Assembly (NCBI RefSeq): GCF_022024275.1 | Contig: NZ_CP091804.1 | Location: 2,870,501 to 2,934,500 of the forward strand | Direction of reading: 5' to 3' | DNA length: 64,000 nucleotides | DNA from: Sphingopyxis sp. BSN-002 | GTDB lineage: Bacteria > Pseudomonadota > Alphaproteobacteria > Sphingomonadales > Sphingomonadaceae | In this document: piece after piece, positions 22,218-31,406 of the stretch | Layout: every line of letters begins with the position of its first letter | Numbering within the stretch: position 1 is the stretch's first letter | Position numbers and translations under genes: made by a program | The notes under the pieces: model-generated | Databases searched by the model: none | The model's input: only the letters and a program-made list of their open reading frames with translations | Told to the model about the DNA's origin: nothing

Positions 22218-24346
22218 TTTGCCGCAAAGGCATATTTGTCGGCTGCCTCGGCGATGATCTTGTCGGTCGGCTTGCCCGATCCGTGGCCGGCGCGCGTTTC
22301 GATGCGGATCAGGTGCGGCTTGTCGCCGACCTTCGCGTGCTGCAGCTCGGCAGTGTATTTGAAGCTGTGCCCCGGCACGACGCGATCGTCGGTGTCGGCG
22401 GTCGTCACCAGCACCGCCGGATAGGTCTTGCCATCACGGATGTTGTGATAGGGCGAGTAGGCGAGCAGCGTCCGGAAATCGGCCTCCTTCGACGGATAGC
22501 CGTAATCGTCGGTCCAGTAGCGGCCCGCGGTGAAGCGGTCGAAGCGCAGCATGTCCATCACGCCAACGGCAGGCAGTGCCGCCGCGAACAGGTCGGGGCG
22601 CTGGTTGACCACTGCGCCGACGAGCAGGCCGCCGTTCGAGCCGCCCTCGATCGCGAGCTGGCCCTTGCCGGTGATCCCTTGCGCGATCAGATATTCGCCC
22701 GCCGCGATGAAATCGTCGAAGACATTCTGCTTCTTGTCGAGGCGGCCGGCATCGTGCCACGCCTTGCCATATTCGCCGCCGCCACGGATGTTCGCGACGA
22801 CGAAGACGCCGCCCTTGTCGACCCACGCGAGCTTGGTCGGCGAGAAGCCGGGCACCTGCGACAGGTTGAACCCGCCATAGCCATAGAGCAGGGTCGGCGA
22901 GCCCTTGCTGCGGTCGAGCCCCTTCTTCATCACCACGAACATCGGCACTTCGGTGCCGTCCTTCGATTTGAAGAAGCGCTGTTCGACCGAGAATTGCTTC
23001 GGATCGAAGGTCAGCTTGGGCTGCGCGAAAATCTCGCTCTTTCCGGTGACGGTATCGAGGCGGTAGATCGTCGTCGGGGTCGCATAGCTCGCAAAGCTGT
23101 AAAAGGTTTCGGGATCGGCCGACTTGCCCCCGAAGCCCGAGGCCGAACCGATGTCGGCGAGCTTGATGTTCGCGATCGGCTTGCCGTCGAGGCCGACCAT
23201 GCGCGCCTCCGACTTCGCATCGCCAAGATAGGACAGGATGATGCGGTTGCCGACGCGCGAGGCGCCGACCAACGTCGCCTCATTCTCGCCCACGACTTCG
23301 GTCAGCTCCGACGGCTTTTTGATGTCGAGCGAGACGATGCGCTGGCGCGGGGCGCCCTTGTTGGTGACGAAGGTAAAGCGCGTGCCTTCGTTGGTCACAT
23401 ATTCCCAGTTGTTCGCATAATCGTCGACCAGCACGATCGGCTTGCCGCCCTTCACGGGGTGCAGCGTCAGCCCGAAGCGTTCGTCGGTACCCTCGGACGA
23501 GACGACGAGCAGATATTTGCCGTCGTCGGTGACGACTCCCGCATGGTTGAGCTTCGGCTTGTCGGGGGTCGCGTGGATCAGCACGTCGGCGCTCTGCGCG
23601 GTGCCGAGCTTGTGGAAATAGACCGCGTGATTCTCGTTGAGCGACTGGAAGGCCTGACCTTCCTTCGGTTCGGGGAAGCGCGAATAGTAAAAGCCGCTGC
23701 CGTCCTTCGCCCAGTCGAGCGACGAGAATTTGACCCAGCGGATCTCGTCGCTGGTGTCGGCCCCCGTCGCAACGTCCTTCACGCGGACGATGCGCCAGTC
23801 GGTGCCGCCGTCCTGCACCGAATAGAGAAGATATTTGCCGTCTTCGGACGGGTTCCATTCGCCAAGCGCGGTCGCGCCGTCCTTGGCCCATGTATTCGGA
23901 TCGATCAGGACGCGGCCCTCGCCCTTCAACCCCTCGCGGACATAGAGCACCGACTGCGGCTGCAGCCCGTCGTTGCGGGTGTAGAAATATCGGGTGCCGG
24001 CCTTGGTCGGCAGGCCGAAGCGCTCGTAATTATAGAGCTCGGTCATCCGCTTCCTGAACGCCTCGCGGCCGGGCAGCGTCGTCAGATAGGCGTCGGTGAC
24101 CTTGTTCTGGTCGGCGACCCAGGCCGCGACCTTCGGATTGACGCGAACATCGTCCTCCAGCCAGCGATAGGGATCGGCGACGTCGACGCCGAATTGCGGA
24201 TCGACGGTGTTGCCGCGCTCGGTCGCGGGATAGGTCAGCGCCGGAGCGGAGGCCGGGGTGGCGGCGGCATCGGCGGCGTGCGCGGTCGCGGGCGTCATCA
24301 TCAGCGCAACCAGCGCGAGCGGCGCGCGGAAATTCCTGGGGGGCAT
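22193..24346 (-). CDS. Secreted prolyl oligopeptidase-family serine peptidase (S9A)
   Basis: A 717-residue prolyl oligopeptidase. A signal peptide (MPPRNFRAPLALVALMMTPA, then cleavage near AHA-AD) precedes the family's opening YPATERG and DPYRWLEDDVRVNP. A seven-bladed propeller follows to about residue 430, then the alpha/beta-hydrolase domain with the nucleophile motif GGSNGGLL (Ser about 570), the acid in TADTDDRVVPGHS and the histidine in RAGHGSGKPT. I start at 24346 because the 23 further residues possible upstream lack signal-peptide character. Cuts short proline-containing peptides, probably in the periplasm. Confidence 0.93.
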   Translation of the reverse strand: MPPRNFRAPLALVALMMTPATAHAADAAATPASAPALTYPATERGNTVDPQFGVDVADPYRWLEDDVRVNPKVAAWVADQNKVTDAYLTTLPGREAFRKRMTELYNYERFGLPTKAGTRYFYTRNDGLQPQSVLYVREGLKGEGRVLIDPNTWAKDGATALGEWNPSEDGKYLLYSVQDGGTDWRIVRVKDVATGADTSDEIRWVKFSSLDWAKDGSGFYYSRFPEPKEGQAFQSLNENHAVYFHKLGTAQSADVLIHATPDKPKLNHAGVVTDDGKYLLVVSSEGTDERFGLTLHPVKGGKPIVLVDDYANNWEYVTNEGTRFTFVTNKGAPRQRIVSLDIKKPSELTEVVGENEATLVGASRVGNRIILSYLGDAKSEARMVGLDGKPIANIKLADIGSASGFGGKSADPETFYSFASYATPTTIYRLDTVTGKSEIFAQPKLTFDPKQFSVEQRFFKSKDGTEVPMFVVMKKGLDRSKGSPTLLYGYGGFNLSQVPGFSPTKLAWVDKGGVFVVANIRGGGEYGKAWHDAGRLDKKQNVFDDFIAAGEYLIAQGITGKGQLAIEGGSNGGLLVGAVVNQRPDLFAAALPAVGVMDMLRFDRFTAGRYWTDDYGYPSKEADFRTLLAYSPYHNIRDGKTYPAVLVTTADTDDRVVPGHSFKYTAELQHAKVGDKPHLIRIETRAGHGSGKPTDKIIAEAADKYAFAAKWTGLTVE

Positions 24347-24433
24347 GGCAAGGCGATCCTCATCGTCGGGAAATATTCGTGCGACTTTATGTAAGGATGG
24401 AAAAGACCGGGGCAAGCGGATTTGGCGCGCGCT

Positions 24434-26110
24434 TCAGGAGATTTCGACCGGCTGCAGCGTGCCTCGATAGGCGACAAGCAGCCCGAAGACCGGGACCCTG
24501 ATTTCGACGTTAAACCGGAATACGCCGCCGATTTCCTCCTCGAAGCTCGGGCCGCCGGGCATCAGCCGGCGGGGCATGGGGATACCGAACAGGGTCCAGC
24601 GGCGCGGAACGAGGTGGAGGCGGCCGGCTTCGACGACCAGCGCCATCGCGAAAGCCGCCGGGCCAAAGCGTTCGACAAGCAGACAGTCGTTGCGCCCGGT
24701 GCCGGCGGACTGCAACGAAGAGAAGGTCCTGCCGCCGAAATCGCGCGTCCAGCGCTCGCCATTCCCCTCGGGGTCGAAGGTAACGGTCACCGGCACAGCA
24801 TCGGCCGTCTCGGGAAAGCCGACGATCATCGCGGCGAGGCGCGCGACAAGCCCGCGGCCGCGCACGACGCTGGCTTCGCCCGCCCACCGGCGCCTTCCCG
24901 AGCTGACGTGCAGATCGCGGATGCGCGGCGGAAGCGTGTCGAATGCGCTCCCCAATATTCGCCGGTAGATAAGGTCGTCGGGCCGGGTTTCGCGAAACCC
25001 CGTATGGATCGAGCGCCGGGCGAACAGCGCATCGTAATCGTCAAGGCTCAGCGCCTCGACTGCCGACCGCGCGCCGGGGGCAGGGCGATCGTCCGTGAGA
25101 AGCTTGCGCACGATCGCCTCGACCGCCATCGACGGGATGTACGGGCCATCGTCGCCTTCGGCGAGCAGGTGCCAGCTTCGTTCGACGTCGCGGTCACCCG
25201 CCAGCCCGCGCGCGCGGATGAACATCCCGCCGCGATGCTCGCCGAACTTCATCCGGTTGAGGACAGCATAAAAGAGGCGCGAGAAGGGCTCGAGCGAGGG
25301 AAGGCGCAAAGTCGCGCGCGCCTTTGCGAGGATGTTGAGGATGCGGTGCAGGATTTCGGGCACCGGTCCCGCGCCCATCCAGATGTCGGTCATCCCCGGA
25401 TATTCGCGCGGCAGGACCTGCAGGTCGGGAACGTCGACGAGCGAGAAATGAATGTTGCGGAGCGGCAGCCGGCCGGGGACCGCAACGGTGAAACGCAGGC
25501 TTTCCGCAAGTCCGGTGGCATGCGCGTCCTTGCCATCGCGGCGCAGCTTCACCGGTGCGCCGGCATAGCCGACGACGGCACGCATGACGTTGAGGCCGAT
25601 GCCGGCATAGGGCGACGGTGCGATCCCGCCCTCGACGGAGCGGATGTCCATATCCCTCGCCATTTCACGGAGCACCGCGGCGGTCAGGGCCGGAAAGCTG
25701 CTGACACCCGAGATCACGAAGATGCCTGCGGCCTTTGCGGCCGGATCGAAACCGTCGACCCCGAAGACGAAGTCGGCGGCGTCGGCGAAATCGAGATAGT
25801 CGACGTGCGCCGCGATGCAGGCCTCGATCACCCGGTAGCGGTCGGCGCCATAATCCTGGAACGGGCCCGATGCGTCGACGACGAGGGCGGGTTTGTGCGC
25901 GGCCAGCGCATCGGCGATGTCGCGGCGGTCGAGCGCGACGGGCACGACGCGTGCGTCGCCCCTGTATGCGGCGCAGAAGGCTTCGGCGCGCTGGCGGTCG
26001 CGGCCGCAGATCAGCAGTTCGAGATCGGGACGGTCGGCGAGAAGTTCGGCGAGGCGGCCGCCGAAGACGCCATAGCCACCGAGGAACAGGATTTTCATTG
26101 CGTCGCTCAT
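24434..26110 (-). CDS. Saccharopine-dehydrogenase-like NADP-binding protein fused to DUF4166
   Basis: A 558-residue two-domain protein. The N-terminal Rossmann domain has ILFLGGYGVFGGRLAELLAD (about 6-25) and the family stretch ASGPFQDYGADRY, as in saccharopine dehydrogenase-like and trans-acting enoyl-reductase-like proteins. From about residue 375 a DUF4166 domain follows, with a WAGEASVVRGRGLVARL segment and the closing FEEEIGGVFRFNVEIRVPVFG. The start at 26110 overlaps the stop of the DCC gene by four bases (ATGA). The DUF4166 part resembles the separate protein encoded at 26501-27169, so the operon carries two versions. Substrate unknown; a lipid or polyketide oxidoreductase is possible but is inference. 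Confidence 0.83.
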   Translation of the reverse strand: MSDAMKILFLGGYGVFGGRLAELLADRPDLELLICGRDRQRAEAFCAAYRGDARVVPVALDRRDIADALAAHKPALVVDASGPFQDYGADRYRVIEACIAAHVDYLDFADAADFVFGVDGFDPAAKAAGIFVISGVSSFPALTAAVLREMARDMDIRSVEGGIAPSPYAGIGLNVMRAVVGYAGAPVKLRRDGKDAHATGLAESLRFTVAVPGRLPLRNIHFSLVDVPDLQVLPREYPGMTDIWMGAGPVPEILHRILNILAKARATLRLPSLEPFSRLFYAVLNRMKFGEHRGGMFIRARGLAGDRDVERSWHLLAEGDDGPYIPSMAVEAIVRKLLTDDRPAPGARSAVEALSLDDYDALFARRSIHTGFRETRPDDLIYRRILGSAFDTLPPRIRDLHVSSGRRRWAGEASVVRGRGLVARLAAMIVGFPETADAVPVTVTFDPEGNGERWTRDFGGRTFSSLQSAGTGRNDCLLVERFGPAAFAMALVVEAGRLHLVPRRWTLFGIPMPRRLMPGGPSFEEEIGGVFRFNVEIRVPVFGLLVAYRGTLQPVEIS

Positions 26111-26508
26111 TCGAGAATGCGGCCGCGATATCGGGCCGGAGCGACCCAGCAGGTCGTCCGCTTGCCGAACAGGCGGTAGCGGTTGCGCGCGATCCAGCGG
26201 TAGACCGGATCGCGCAGGACAGCCGGGACGAGGCGGACGATCGCAACCAGCCGCCACGGCCAGCCCAGCCTTTCATAGATGGAGAGGACGGCATCGCTGT
26301 CGCGGCGGATCGCGACGCCTTCGACGACCAGCAGGGTCGTCGGGTCCTGCGGATCGAGCCCGTTGCGGCGCGCGATACCGGCGCCCGCCTCGCCCTGGAT
26401 CGACGCGAGCCGGAAGATTTCCGCACGGTCGTGCGACAGAATGAAGCGCGCGTTGGCCGAGCATAGGACGCATTCGGCGTCGAACAGGATGACCGGGCCG
26501 TCAGCCAT
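26107..26508 (-). CDS. DCC-family thiol-disulfide oxidoreductase (DUF393)
   Basis: A 133-residue DCC-family protein. The family motif is LFDAECVLCSANARF (about 8-22), with the CxxC-like pair Cys13 and Cys16; the canonical motif has DGxCxLC, here DAEC. The rest (VEGVAIRRDSDAVLSIYERLG, then the basic RWIARNRYRLFG) matches the family. It overlaps the DUF4166 gene upstream by eight bases and the fusion gene downstream by four. The function of DCC proteins is mostly unproven. Confidence 0.88.
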   Translation of the reverse strand: MADGPVILFDAECVLCSANARFILSHDRAEIFRLASIQGEAGAGIARRNGLDPQDPTTLLVVEGVAIRRDSDAVLSIYERLGWPWRLVAIVRLVPAVLRDPVYRWIARNRYRLFGKRTTCWVAPARYRGRILE

Positions 26509-27169
26509 CGCGGAACAACGCGTGCTGGTTCAGCAGCTCGCCAAACAGCGGGTGCGTGACCTTGAGGTCGAAGGCGAAGCGGCCGTTTCCCAGATGCTGG
26601 TGCGTCACCACCGTTTTGCCGGGCGTCAGCCAGCGATGCAGACGGAGACGAAGGCCCGCGGCGCGCCAGAAATAATGGTCGGACGCAAAGATCAGCGCGT
26701 CGGCCTCGGCGCGCACCGTCAGCGCCATGCCGAAGCCGCCGCCGATATGTTCCTCCAGTCCCGTACGGCCCGCAAAGCGCTTGGCGCTGTGGATGACCTG
26801 CGGATAATCGCGCGCGCGGCCATAGACGCGCGTCCATATCTGGCCACCGCTGGCCCCGTCTTCGCTCACCGCGACCGCGGCGGGCGCGGGGCCGCTGCTT
26901 TCGAGCGGCAGCGGCGCGCCGATCAGGCGGCAGAGCTGTGCGAGCAGCCAGCCCGCGCGGGAGAGCCGCGTCCAGACGATCTCGCCGCCATAGGTCGCGA
27001 CACGCCGGGCGGAGAGGCATTTGGAGAAGCGGCGGCGTACATCGTCGGGGAGCGCGTCCCAGTCGCGCGCGGCCACCAGACGGCGGAAGCGGTAATCGTA
27101 GGGCGCACTGCTGCTTTCTGCCGCAGCGGGTGCGTGCGCTTCGATCGGTTGCCGCCTCTTGCTCCGCAT
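26501..27169 (-). CDS. DUF4166 protein
   Basis: A 222-residue protein of the DUF4166 family. The N-terminal region has YDYRFRRLVAARDWDALPDDV. In the body are GGEIVWTRLSRAGWLLAQLC, IWTRVYGRARDYPQVIHSAKRF (about 115-136), EEHIGGGFGMALTV, and the closing DLKVTHPLFGELLNQHALFRD, typical of the family, which is of unknown function. It is the first structural gene after the regulator, nine bases downstream of it, and overlaps the DCC gene. Confidence 0.82.
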   Translation of the reverse strand: MRSKRRQPIEAHAPAAAESSSAPYDYRFRRLVAARDWDALPDDVRRRFSKCLSARRVATYGGEIVWTRLSRAGWLLAQLCRLIGAPLPLESSGPAPAAVAVSEDGASGGQIWTRVYGRARDYPQVIHSAKRFAGRTGLEEHIGGGFGMALTVRAEADALIFASDHYFWRAAGLRLRLHRWLTPGKTVVTHQHLGNGRFAFDLKVTHPLFGELLNQHALFRDG

Positions 27170-27178
27170 GATCGCCTC

Positions 27179-27769
27179 CTATCCGGCGTCCTTGCTGCCA
27201 TTGCTTTTGTCCCGGCCGGGCCGCCAGTTGATCAGCTTGGTCACCCCGGCGCCAAGCCTGATCAGACGCATGAGCGCGGGTTTCGGTACGTTCAGCATTT
27301 CGTCGTGCCAGCGGCTCATCGTGGTGACGAAATCGAGCATTTCGGCAAGCCGCGCCTTTGCGGCGGGGGCGAGTTCGGGGTCTGTGGCGGCGCGCGCGAC
27401 GCATGCCTTGAGCGCCGCCTCGGCGGGATCGATTTCGCGCGCCTTGCGGCCTGCCGCGATGCGGGTGACCATTTCCCAGATATCGGTCTCGGCGGTGAAA
27501 TGGTCACGCCGGTCACCGAGCAGGGGAACGCGCTCGATCAGGCGCCAGCCCAGCAACTCCTTGATCGAATTCGAGACATTGGACCGGGCCAGCCCCAGCA
27601 GCTCGGCGATCTCCTCGGCATGGAGCGGATGGTCGGAGATGAAGAGCAGCGCGTGGATCTGCGCCACCGAACGGTTGACCCCCCACTGGCTGCCGAGATT
27701 GCCCCAATGCAGAATGAACTCGGTCGCTGCAACGGGCAGTTTCGACTCATGTTCCATGATTTCTGTCAT
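27179..27769 (-). CDS. GbsR/MarR-family transcriptional regulator
   Basis: A 196-residue winged-helix regulator of the GbsR type. The N-terminal region has FILHWGNLGSQWGVNRSVAQIHALLF (about 18-43), then the recognition helix LGLARSNVSNSIKELLGWRLI and wing ERVPLLGDRRDHF, with an all-helical C-terminal part. GbsR proteins respond to small molecules such as choline. I prefer the ATG at 27769; another Met is four codons on (27757), and an upstream TTG at 27799 is possible. A perfect palindrome covers the start, so it probably represses itself and the downstream DUF4166-DCC-fusion operon. Confidence 0.88.
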   Translation of the reverse strand: MTEIMEHESKLPVAATEFILHWGNLGSQWGVNRSVAQIHALLFISDHPLHAEEIAELLGLARSNVSNSIKELLGWRLIERVPLLGDRRDHFTAETDIWEMVTRIAAGRKAREIDPAEAALKACVARAATDPELAPAAKARLAEMLDFVTTMSRWHDEMLNVPKPALMRLIRLGAGVTKLINWRPGRDKSNGSKDAG

Positions 27770-27778
27770 AACAGAAAT
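27759..27778 (-). promoter_or_regulatory. Perfect palindromic operator over the GbsR start
   Basis: ATTTCTGT (27759-27766), CATA, ACAGAAAT (27771-27778): two perfect 8-bp arms around a four-base centre, overlapping the predicted ATG at 27767-27769. The position suits autorepression by the GbsR/MarR protein. The flanking sequence is much richer in A and T than the surrounding genes, as expected for a promoter. Confidence 0.65.
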
Positions 27779-27879
27779 ATCTGATAAATCCGGCGCCAAG
27801 TCAATATCCGTTATCGCGACGATAGGCCTTGCGCGCCTCCCGGCGCGCGATACACCGTTGATCGGGGGGAGCGGGAACG

Positions 27880-28593
27880 ATGCGCAAAATCAGGATGATA
27901 TCGGCCGTGCTGGCGGCGGTGATGCTGGCGATGCCGGTCGTCGCACCAGCCAAGGATGCGGCCCGAATTGCGGTTACGCCGGCTTCGAAGGAGGCGCTGC
28001 TGGTGATCAAGGCGCCGGCGCTGCGACCGGCGCCGACCTTCAAGACCGCCTATCGCCTCGGCCTGTCGGTCTATGACGCCGAAAACCAGTCGATGAAGGG
28101 CGGCCCATGGGGCGGCAAGGCAGTGTTCGAGGCGCAGCCGAAGAAATTCGTCGACGGCTATCTGCTGTTGACCGTCAAGCCGGGAACATGGGTCTTCCAG
28201 GATTTTTCGCAGCAGGACCGTTGGGCGCTCTGCTTTCAGGACGGTAGCCGGCAGTTCGATGTCGCGGCGGGCGAGGTTGTCTATCTCGGCGAATTCGATG
28301 CGCTCGCTCACGCCATCGAACTTCAGCGGATTGCGGTCATGACCTTACGGACGTCGACGACCGGCTTCGAGCATTTCTTCGAGAACGTCACGCCGCCCCG
28401 CCTGACCCCTGCGGGTGAAGCGGATCTCGATGCCGTGCGTGCGATGCTGACCGCCAGATCGCCGGGAACCACGGCTCCGCTTCGCGCGGCCTCCTATACC
28501 CCGGCACGTTTCGGCACGGGGAGCGACCTGTTCGGCCTGTCGCGCGTCTGCGGCGGATATTATACGGGCAAGGCGAAGCAGAAAGCCGAATGA
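27880..28593 (+). CDS. Secreted protein of unknown function
   Basis: A 237-residue exported protein with a signal peptide (1-24, ending APA-KD). The mature part includes a predicted beta-rich region (AYRLGLSVYDAENQSMKGG, then YLLLTVKPGTWVFQDFSQQDRW) with a cysteine in RWALCFQDGSRQFDVAAG, and a second cysteine near the C-terminus (SRVCGGYYTG). Pattern resembles short uncharacterised lipoprotein-like or cell-surface proteins of sphingomonads but I do not recognise a domain. Divergent from the GbsR gene and convergent with rplQ, with a terminator between. Confidence 0.75.
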   Translation: MRKIRMISAVLAAVMLAMPVVAPAKDAARIAVTPASKEALLVIKAPALRPAPTFKTAYRLGLSVYDAENQSMKGGPWGGKAVFEAQPKKFVDGYLLLTVKPGTWVFQDFSQQDRWALCFQDGSRQFDVAAGEVVYLGEFDALAHAIELQRIAVMTLRTSTTGFEHFFENVTPPRLTPAGEADLDAVRAMLTARSPGTTAPLRAASYTPARFGTGSDLFGLSRVCGGYYTGKAKQKAE

Positions 28594-28600
28594 CGCAAGC

Positions 28601-28634
28601 AAAAGGGGCCGGAAGCGCTGGCTTCCGACCCCTT
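28601..28634. terminator. Bidirectional terminator between the 27880 gene and rplQ
   Basis: AAGGGGCCGGAAGC (28603-28616) pairs with GCTTCCGACCCCTT (28621-28634) with one mismatch and a GCTG loop, flanked by an A-run on the left and a pyrimidine-rich end on the right, so it can end both convergent transcripts. Confidence 0.85.
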
Positions 28635-28662
28635 CTGTGTGTCTGCAAAAGCCGGAAGGCGC

Positions 28663-29082
28663 TTATGCGGCTTCCAGTTCCTCGTCGGTGAACACCGGAC
28701 CCGAATCCTGGCCCTTGGCGTCAACGTCGCGGTCGACGAATTCGATGATCGCGATCGGTGCGGCGTCCGACGCGCGGATGCCGGCCTTGATGACCCGGGT
28801 GTAGCCGCCGTTGCGGTCCTTGTAACGCTCGGCGAGAACGTCGAACAGCTTCACCAGCTGCGCGTCGTCCATCAGACGGCTCATCGCAAGGCGACGGTTG
28901 GCAAGGCCGCCACGCTTTGCGAGCGTGACCAGCTTTTCGACATAGGGACGCAGTTCCTTCGCCTTGGCGACGGTCGTCGTGATCTGCTCATGCTTGATGA
29001 GCGAGGCCGACATGTTGCGGAACATCGCGATGCGATGCGCGCCGGTGCGCTGAAGCTTCCGGCCACCCGATTTATGACGCAT
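28663..29082 (-). CDS. rplQ: 50S ribosomal protein L17
   Basis: A 139-residue L17, a large-subunit protein near the exit tunnel. It begins [20 protein letters not shown] and continues with the family's [32 protein letters not shown]; the C-terminal acidic tail ([10 protein letters not shown]) is usual for alphaproteobacteria. Last gene of the rpsM-rpsK-rpoA-rplQ cluster, 108 bp after rpoA, followed by a terminator. Confidence 0.98.
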   Translation of the reverse strand: MRHKSGGRKLQRTGAHRIAMFRNMSASLIKHEQITTTVAKAKELRPYVEKLVTLAKRGGLANRRLAMSRLMDDAQLVKLFDVLAERYKDRNGGYTRVIKAGIRASDAAPIAIIEFVDRDVDAKGQDSGPVFTDEELEAA

Positions 29083-29190
29083 AATCCATTCCTTCGTTCG
29101 TTAAGGGCCCGTGTGAGGTAGCCCAGACCAGGTCGATTGGCGGGTCGACCCATTCCCGTTGTGAGCCCCGGCCGGAGCCGGGGCACTGGA

Positions 29191-30249
29191 TCAGCCGAGA
29201 AGTTCCTGTTCGAGCTTCTTGGCCATTTCCTCGATGTTTTCCGGCGGCCAGCCGGGGATGTCCATGCCGAGGCGCAGGCCCATCGACGACAGCACTTCCT
29301 TGATTTCGTTCAAGGACTTGCGGCCGAAGTTCGGCGTGCGGAGCATTTCGGCTTCGGTCTTCTGGACGAGATCACCGATATAGATGATGTTGTCGTTCTT
29401 GAGGCAGTTGGCCGAACGGACCGACAGTTCGAGCTCGTCGACCTTCTTGAGAAGGAAGCGGTTGAGCTGGTTGACGTCCGATTCATCGGCGGTGGTCGAC
29501 GGAGCCGCCATGCCGATGAGGCCGCTGTCGTTCATCGCTTCCTCGAAGTGGACGAAGACCTGCAGCTGGTCCTGGAGGATGCGCGCGGCGTAGGCGACGG
29601 CGTCTTCCGGGGTGACCGTGCCGTCGGTTTCGACGGTCAGGCTCAGCTTGTCGAAGTCCAGCTCCTGGCCGATGCGCGCATTGTCGACCTTGTAGGCGAC
29701 CTGGCGGACGGGCGAGTAGAGCGAGTCGACCGGGATCAAACCGATCGGCGCGTCGGCCGGGCGGTTCGCGGTCGCGGGGACGTAGCCCTTGCCGGTGTCG
29801 GCAACGAGTTCCATGTTCAGCGTCGCGCCATCGTCGAGGTGGCAGATGACGTGGTTCGGGTTCATCACCTTGATGTCGCCCGACACCATGATGTCGCCGG
29901 CCTTGACGGTCGCGGGACCGGTCGCCGAAAGCTGGAGCCGCTTCGGGCCTTCGCCTTCCATCTTGAGCGCGATCTGCTTCACGTTGAGGACGATGTCGGT
30001 CACGTCTTCACGCACGCCGGCAAGGCTCGAGAATTCGTGCAGCACGTTCTCGATCTTGATCGACGTGATAGCCGCACCCTGGAGCGACGACAGCAGGACG
30101 CGGCGCAGCGCGTTGCCGAGCGTCAGGCCGAAACCGCGCTCAAGCGGCTCTGCGACGAAGGTCGCCTTGCGCTTGCCGTCGGTACCGGCCTTGATTTCCA
30201 GGTTGCTGGGCTTCTTCAATTCCTGCCAGTTCCGGATATTGACAGTCAT
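29191..30249 (-). CDS. rpoA: DNA-directed RNA polymerase alpha subunit
   Basis: A 352-residue alpha subunit. The N-terminal assembly domain (about 1-235) has [19 protein letters not shown] and the C-terminal domain (about 265-330), which contacts UP elements and regulators, has [20 protein letters not shown] and [14 protein letters not shown]. The order rpsK-rpoA-rplQ is the classical alpha operon. Confidence 0.99.
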   Translation of the reverse strand: MTVNIRNWQELKKPSNLEIKAGTDGKRKATFVAEPLERGFGLTLGNALRRVLLSSLQGAAITSIKIENVLHEFSSLAGVREDVTDIVLNVKQIALKMEGEGPKRLQLSATGPATVKAGDIMVSGDIKVMNPNHVICHLDDGATLNMELVADTGKGYVPATANRPADAPIGLIPVDSLYSPVRQVAYKVDNARIGQELDFDKLSLTVETDGTVTPEDAVAYAARILQDQLQVFVHFEEAMNDSGLIGMAAPSTTADESDVNQLNRFLLKKVDELELSVRSANCLKNDNIIYIGDLVQKTEAEMLRTPNFGRKSLNEIKEVLSSMGLRLGMDIPGWPPENIEEMAKKLEQELLG

Positions 30250-30350
30250 GGACTTCCCTTTGCTAGTGGCGGGACAGGCAGGGGTCGACTACCCGTCCAG
30301 CGAGAGATTTGGTGCGGGCGGCGCCCCGACGGAGCGCGCCCGGAAAGGCG

Positions 30351-30740
30351 TCAGACGCGGCGGCGCTTGGCCGGGCGGACACCATTGTGCGGGATCGGCG
30401 TCACGTCGCGGATCGACGTGATGTGGAACCCGACGGCCTGCAGGGCGCGCAGGGCCGATTCACGACCGGCGCCGGGGCCCTTGACCTCGACTTCGAGCGT
30501 ACGGACGCCGTGCTCGGCGGCCTTCTTGCCCGCGTCTTCGGCGCAAACCTGTGCGGCGTACGGGGTCGACTTGCGGCTGCCCTTGAAGCCCATCATGCCG
30601 GCGCTCGACCAGGCAATCGCATTGCCCTGTGCGTCGGTGATGGTGATCATGGTGTTGTTGAAGGTCGCGTTGACATGAGCCACACCCGACGAGATGTTCT
30701 TGCGTTCGCGCCGACGAAGGCGCTGCGGTTCACGAGCCAT
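30351..30740 (-). CDS. rpsK: 30S ribosomal protein S11
   Basis: A 129-residue S11 of the small-subunit platform, ending with the conserved [14 protein letters not shown]; the middle [18 protein letters not shown] is the family signature. It lies between rpsM and rpoA on the same strand. Confidence 0.98.
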   Translation of the reverse strand: MAREPQRLRRRERKNISSGVAHVNATFNNTMITITDAQGNAIAWSSAGMMGFKGSRKSTPYAAQVCAEDAGKKAAEHGVRTLEVEVKGPGAGRESALRALQAVGFHITSIRDVTPIPHNGVRPAKRRRV

Positions 30741-30815
30741 TGTGCTGTATCCTACCTAAATCCGTAAAGCGGCCGGGGCGCAGCCAGAAGGCGGCCGCCG
30801 GCGCGAAAAACCGGC

Positions 30816-31184
30816 TTACTTCTTCTTGCCGGCGATCGGCTTCGCCTTGCCCTTGCGGGTGCGCGCATTGGTGTGCGTGCGCTGGCCGCGGACGGGAAGG
30901 CCCTTGCGATGACGCAGGCCGCGATAGCAGGCAAGGTCCATCAGGCGCTTGATGTTCATCGCCGTGTTGCGGCGAAGATCACCCTCGACCGTGTGGTCGG
31001 CGTCCAGCGTTTCGCGGATCTGGAGGACTTCGGCGTCCGACAGGTCCTGAACGCGGCGGCTGTGGTCGATGCCCAGCTTGTCGGCGATGTCGACGGCGGT
31101 CTTGCGGCCGATGCCGTGGATGTAGGTGAGCGCAATGATAACGCGCTTGTTGGTGGGCAGGTTGACGCCCGCGATACGTGCCAT
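30816..31184 (-). CDS. rpsM: 30S ribosomal protein S13
   Basis: A 122-residue S13 ([15 protein letters not shown] at the start, [20 protein letters not shown] near the end). The ATG at 31184 gives the standard S13 N-terminus; a longer upstream reading is rejected. First gene of the visible cluster. The 222 bp upstream, to the CysQ gene, presumably hold its promoter; no site is convincing to me. Confidence 0.98.
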   Translation of the reverse strand: MARIAGVNLPTNKRVIIALTYIHGIGRKTAVDIADKLGIDHSRRVQDLSDAEVLQIRETLDADHTVEGDLRRNTAMNIKRLMDLACYRGLRHRKGLPVRGQRTHTNARTRKGKAKPIAGKKK

Positions 31185-31406
31185 GCTATTCTTTCTCCTG
31201 CTCCACAGGACTCGCTGGCATACGGGTCCTATCTCAAAGCGTCTGATTTCCAACGCAAAAAACGGACCACGAATACGCTTGGAGCGTTTCGCCGTCCGGT
31301 CAGGCTGTCGGAATGAAGCGCAGTTAGGGTGAGTCGCGTGGAAAGTCAAGGGAAGTGCGGCGCGCCGATGGGGTTTTCGCGATGCGAAAACCGCGGGCCG
31401 TTGCCG

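Noticed and set aside
22283..24394. A 703-codon antisense frame across the prolyl oligopeptidase gene
   Set aside because: Shadow of the real minus-strand gene; no recognisable domain and low-complexity composition.
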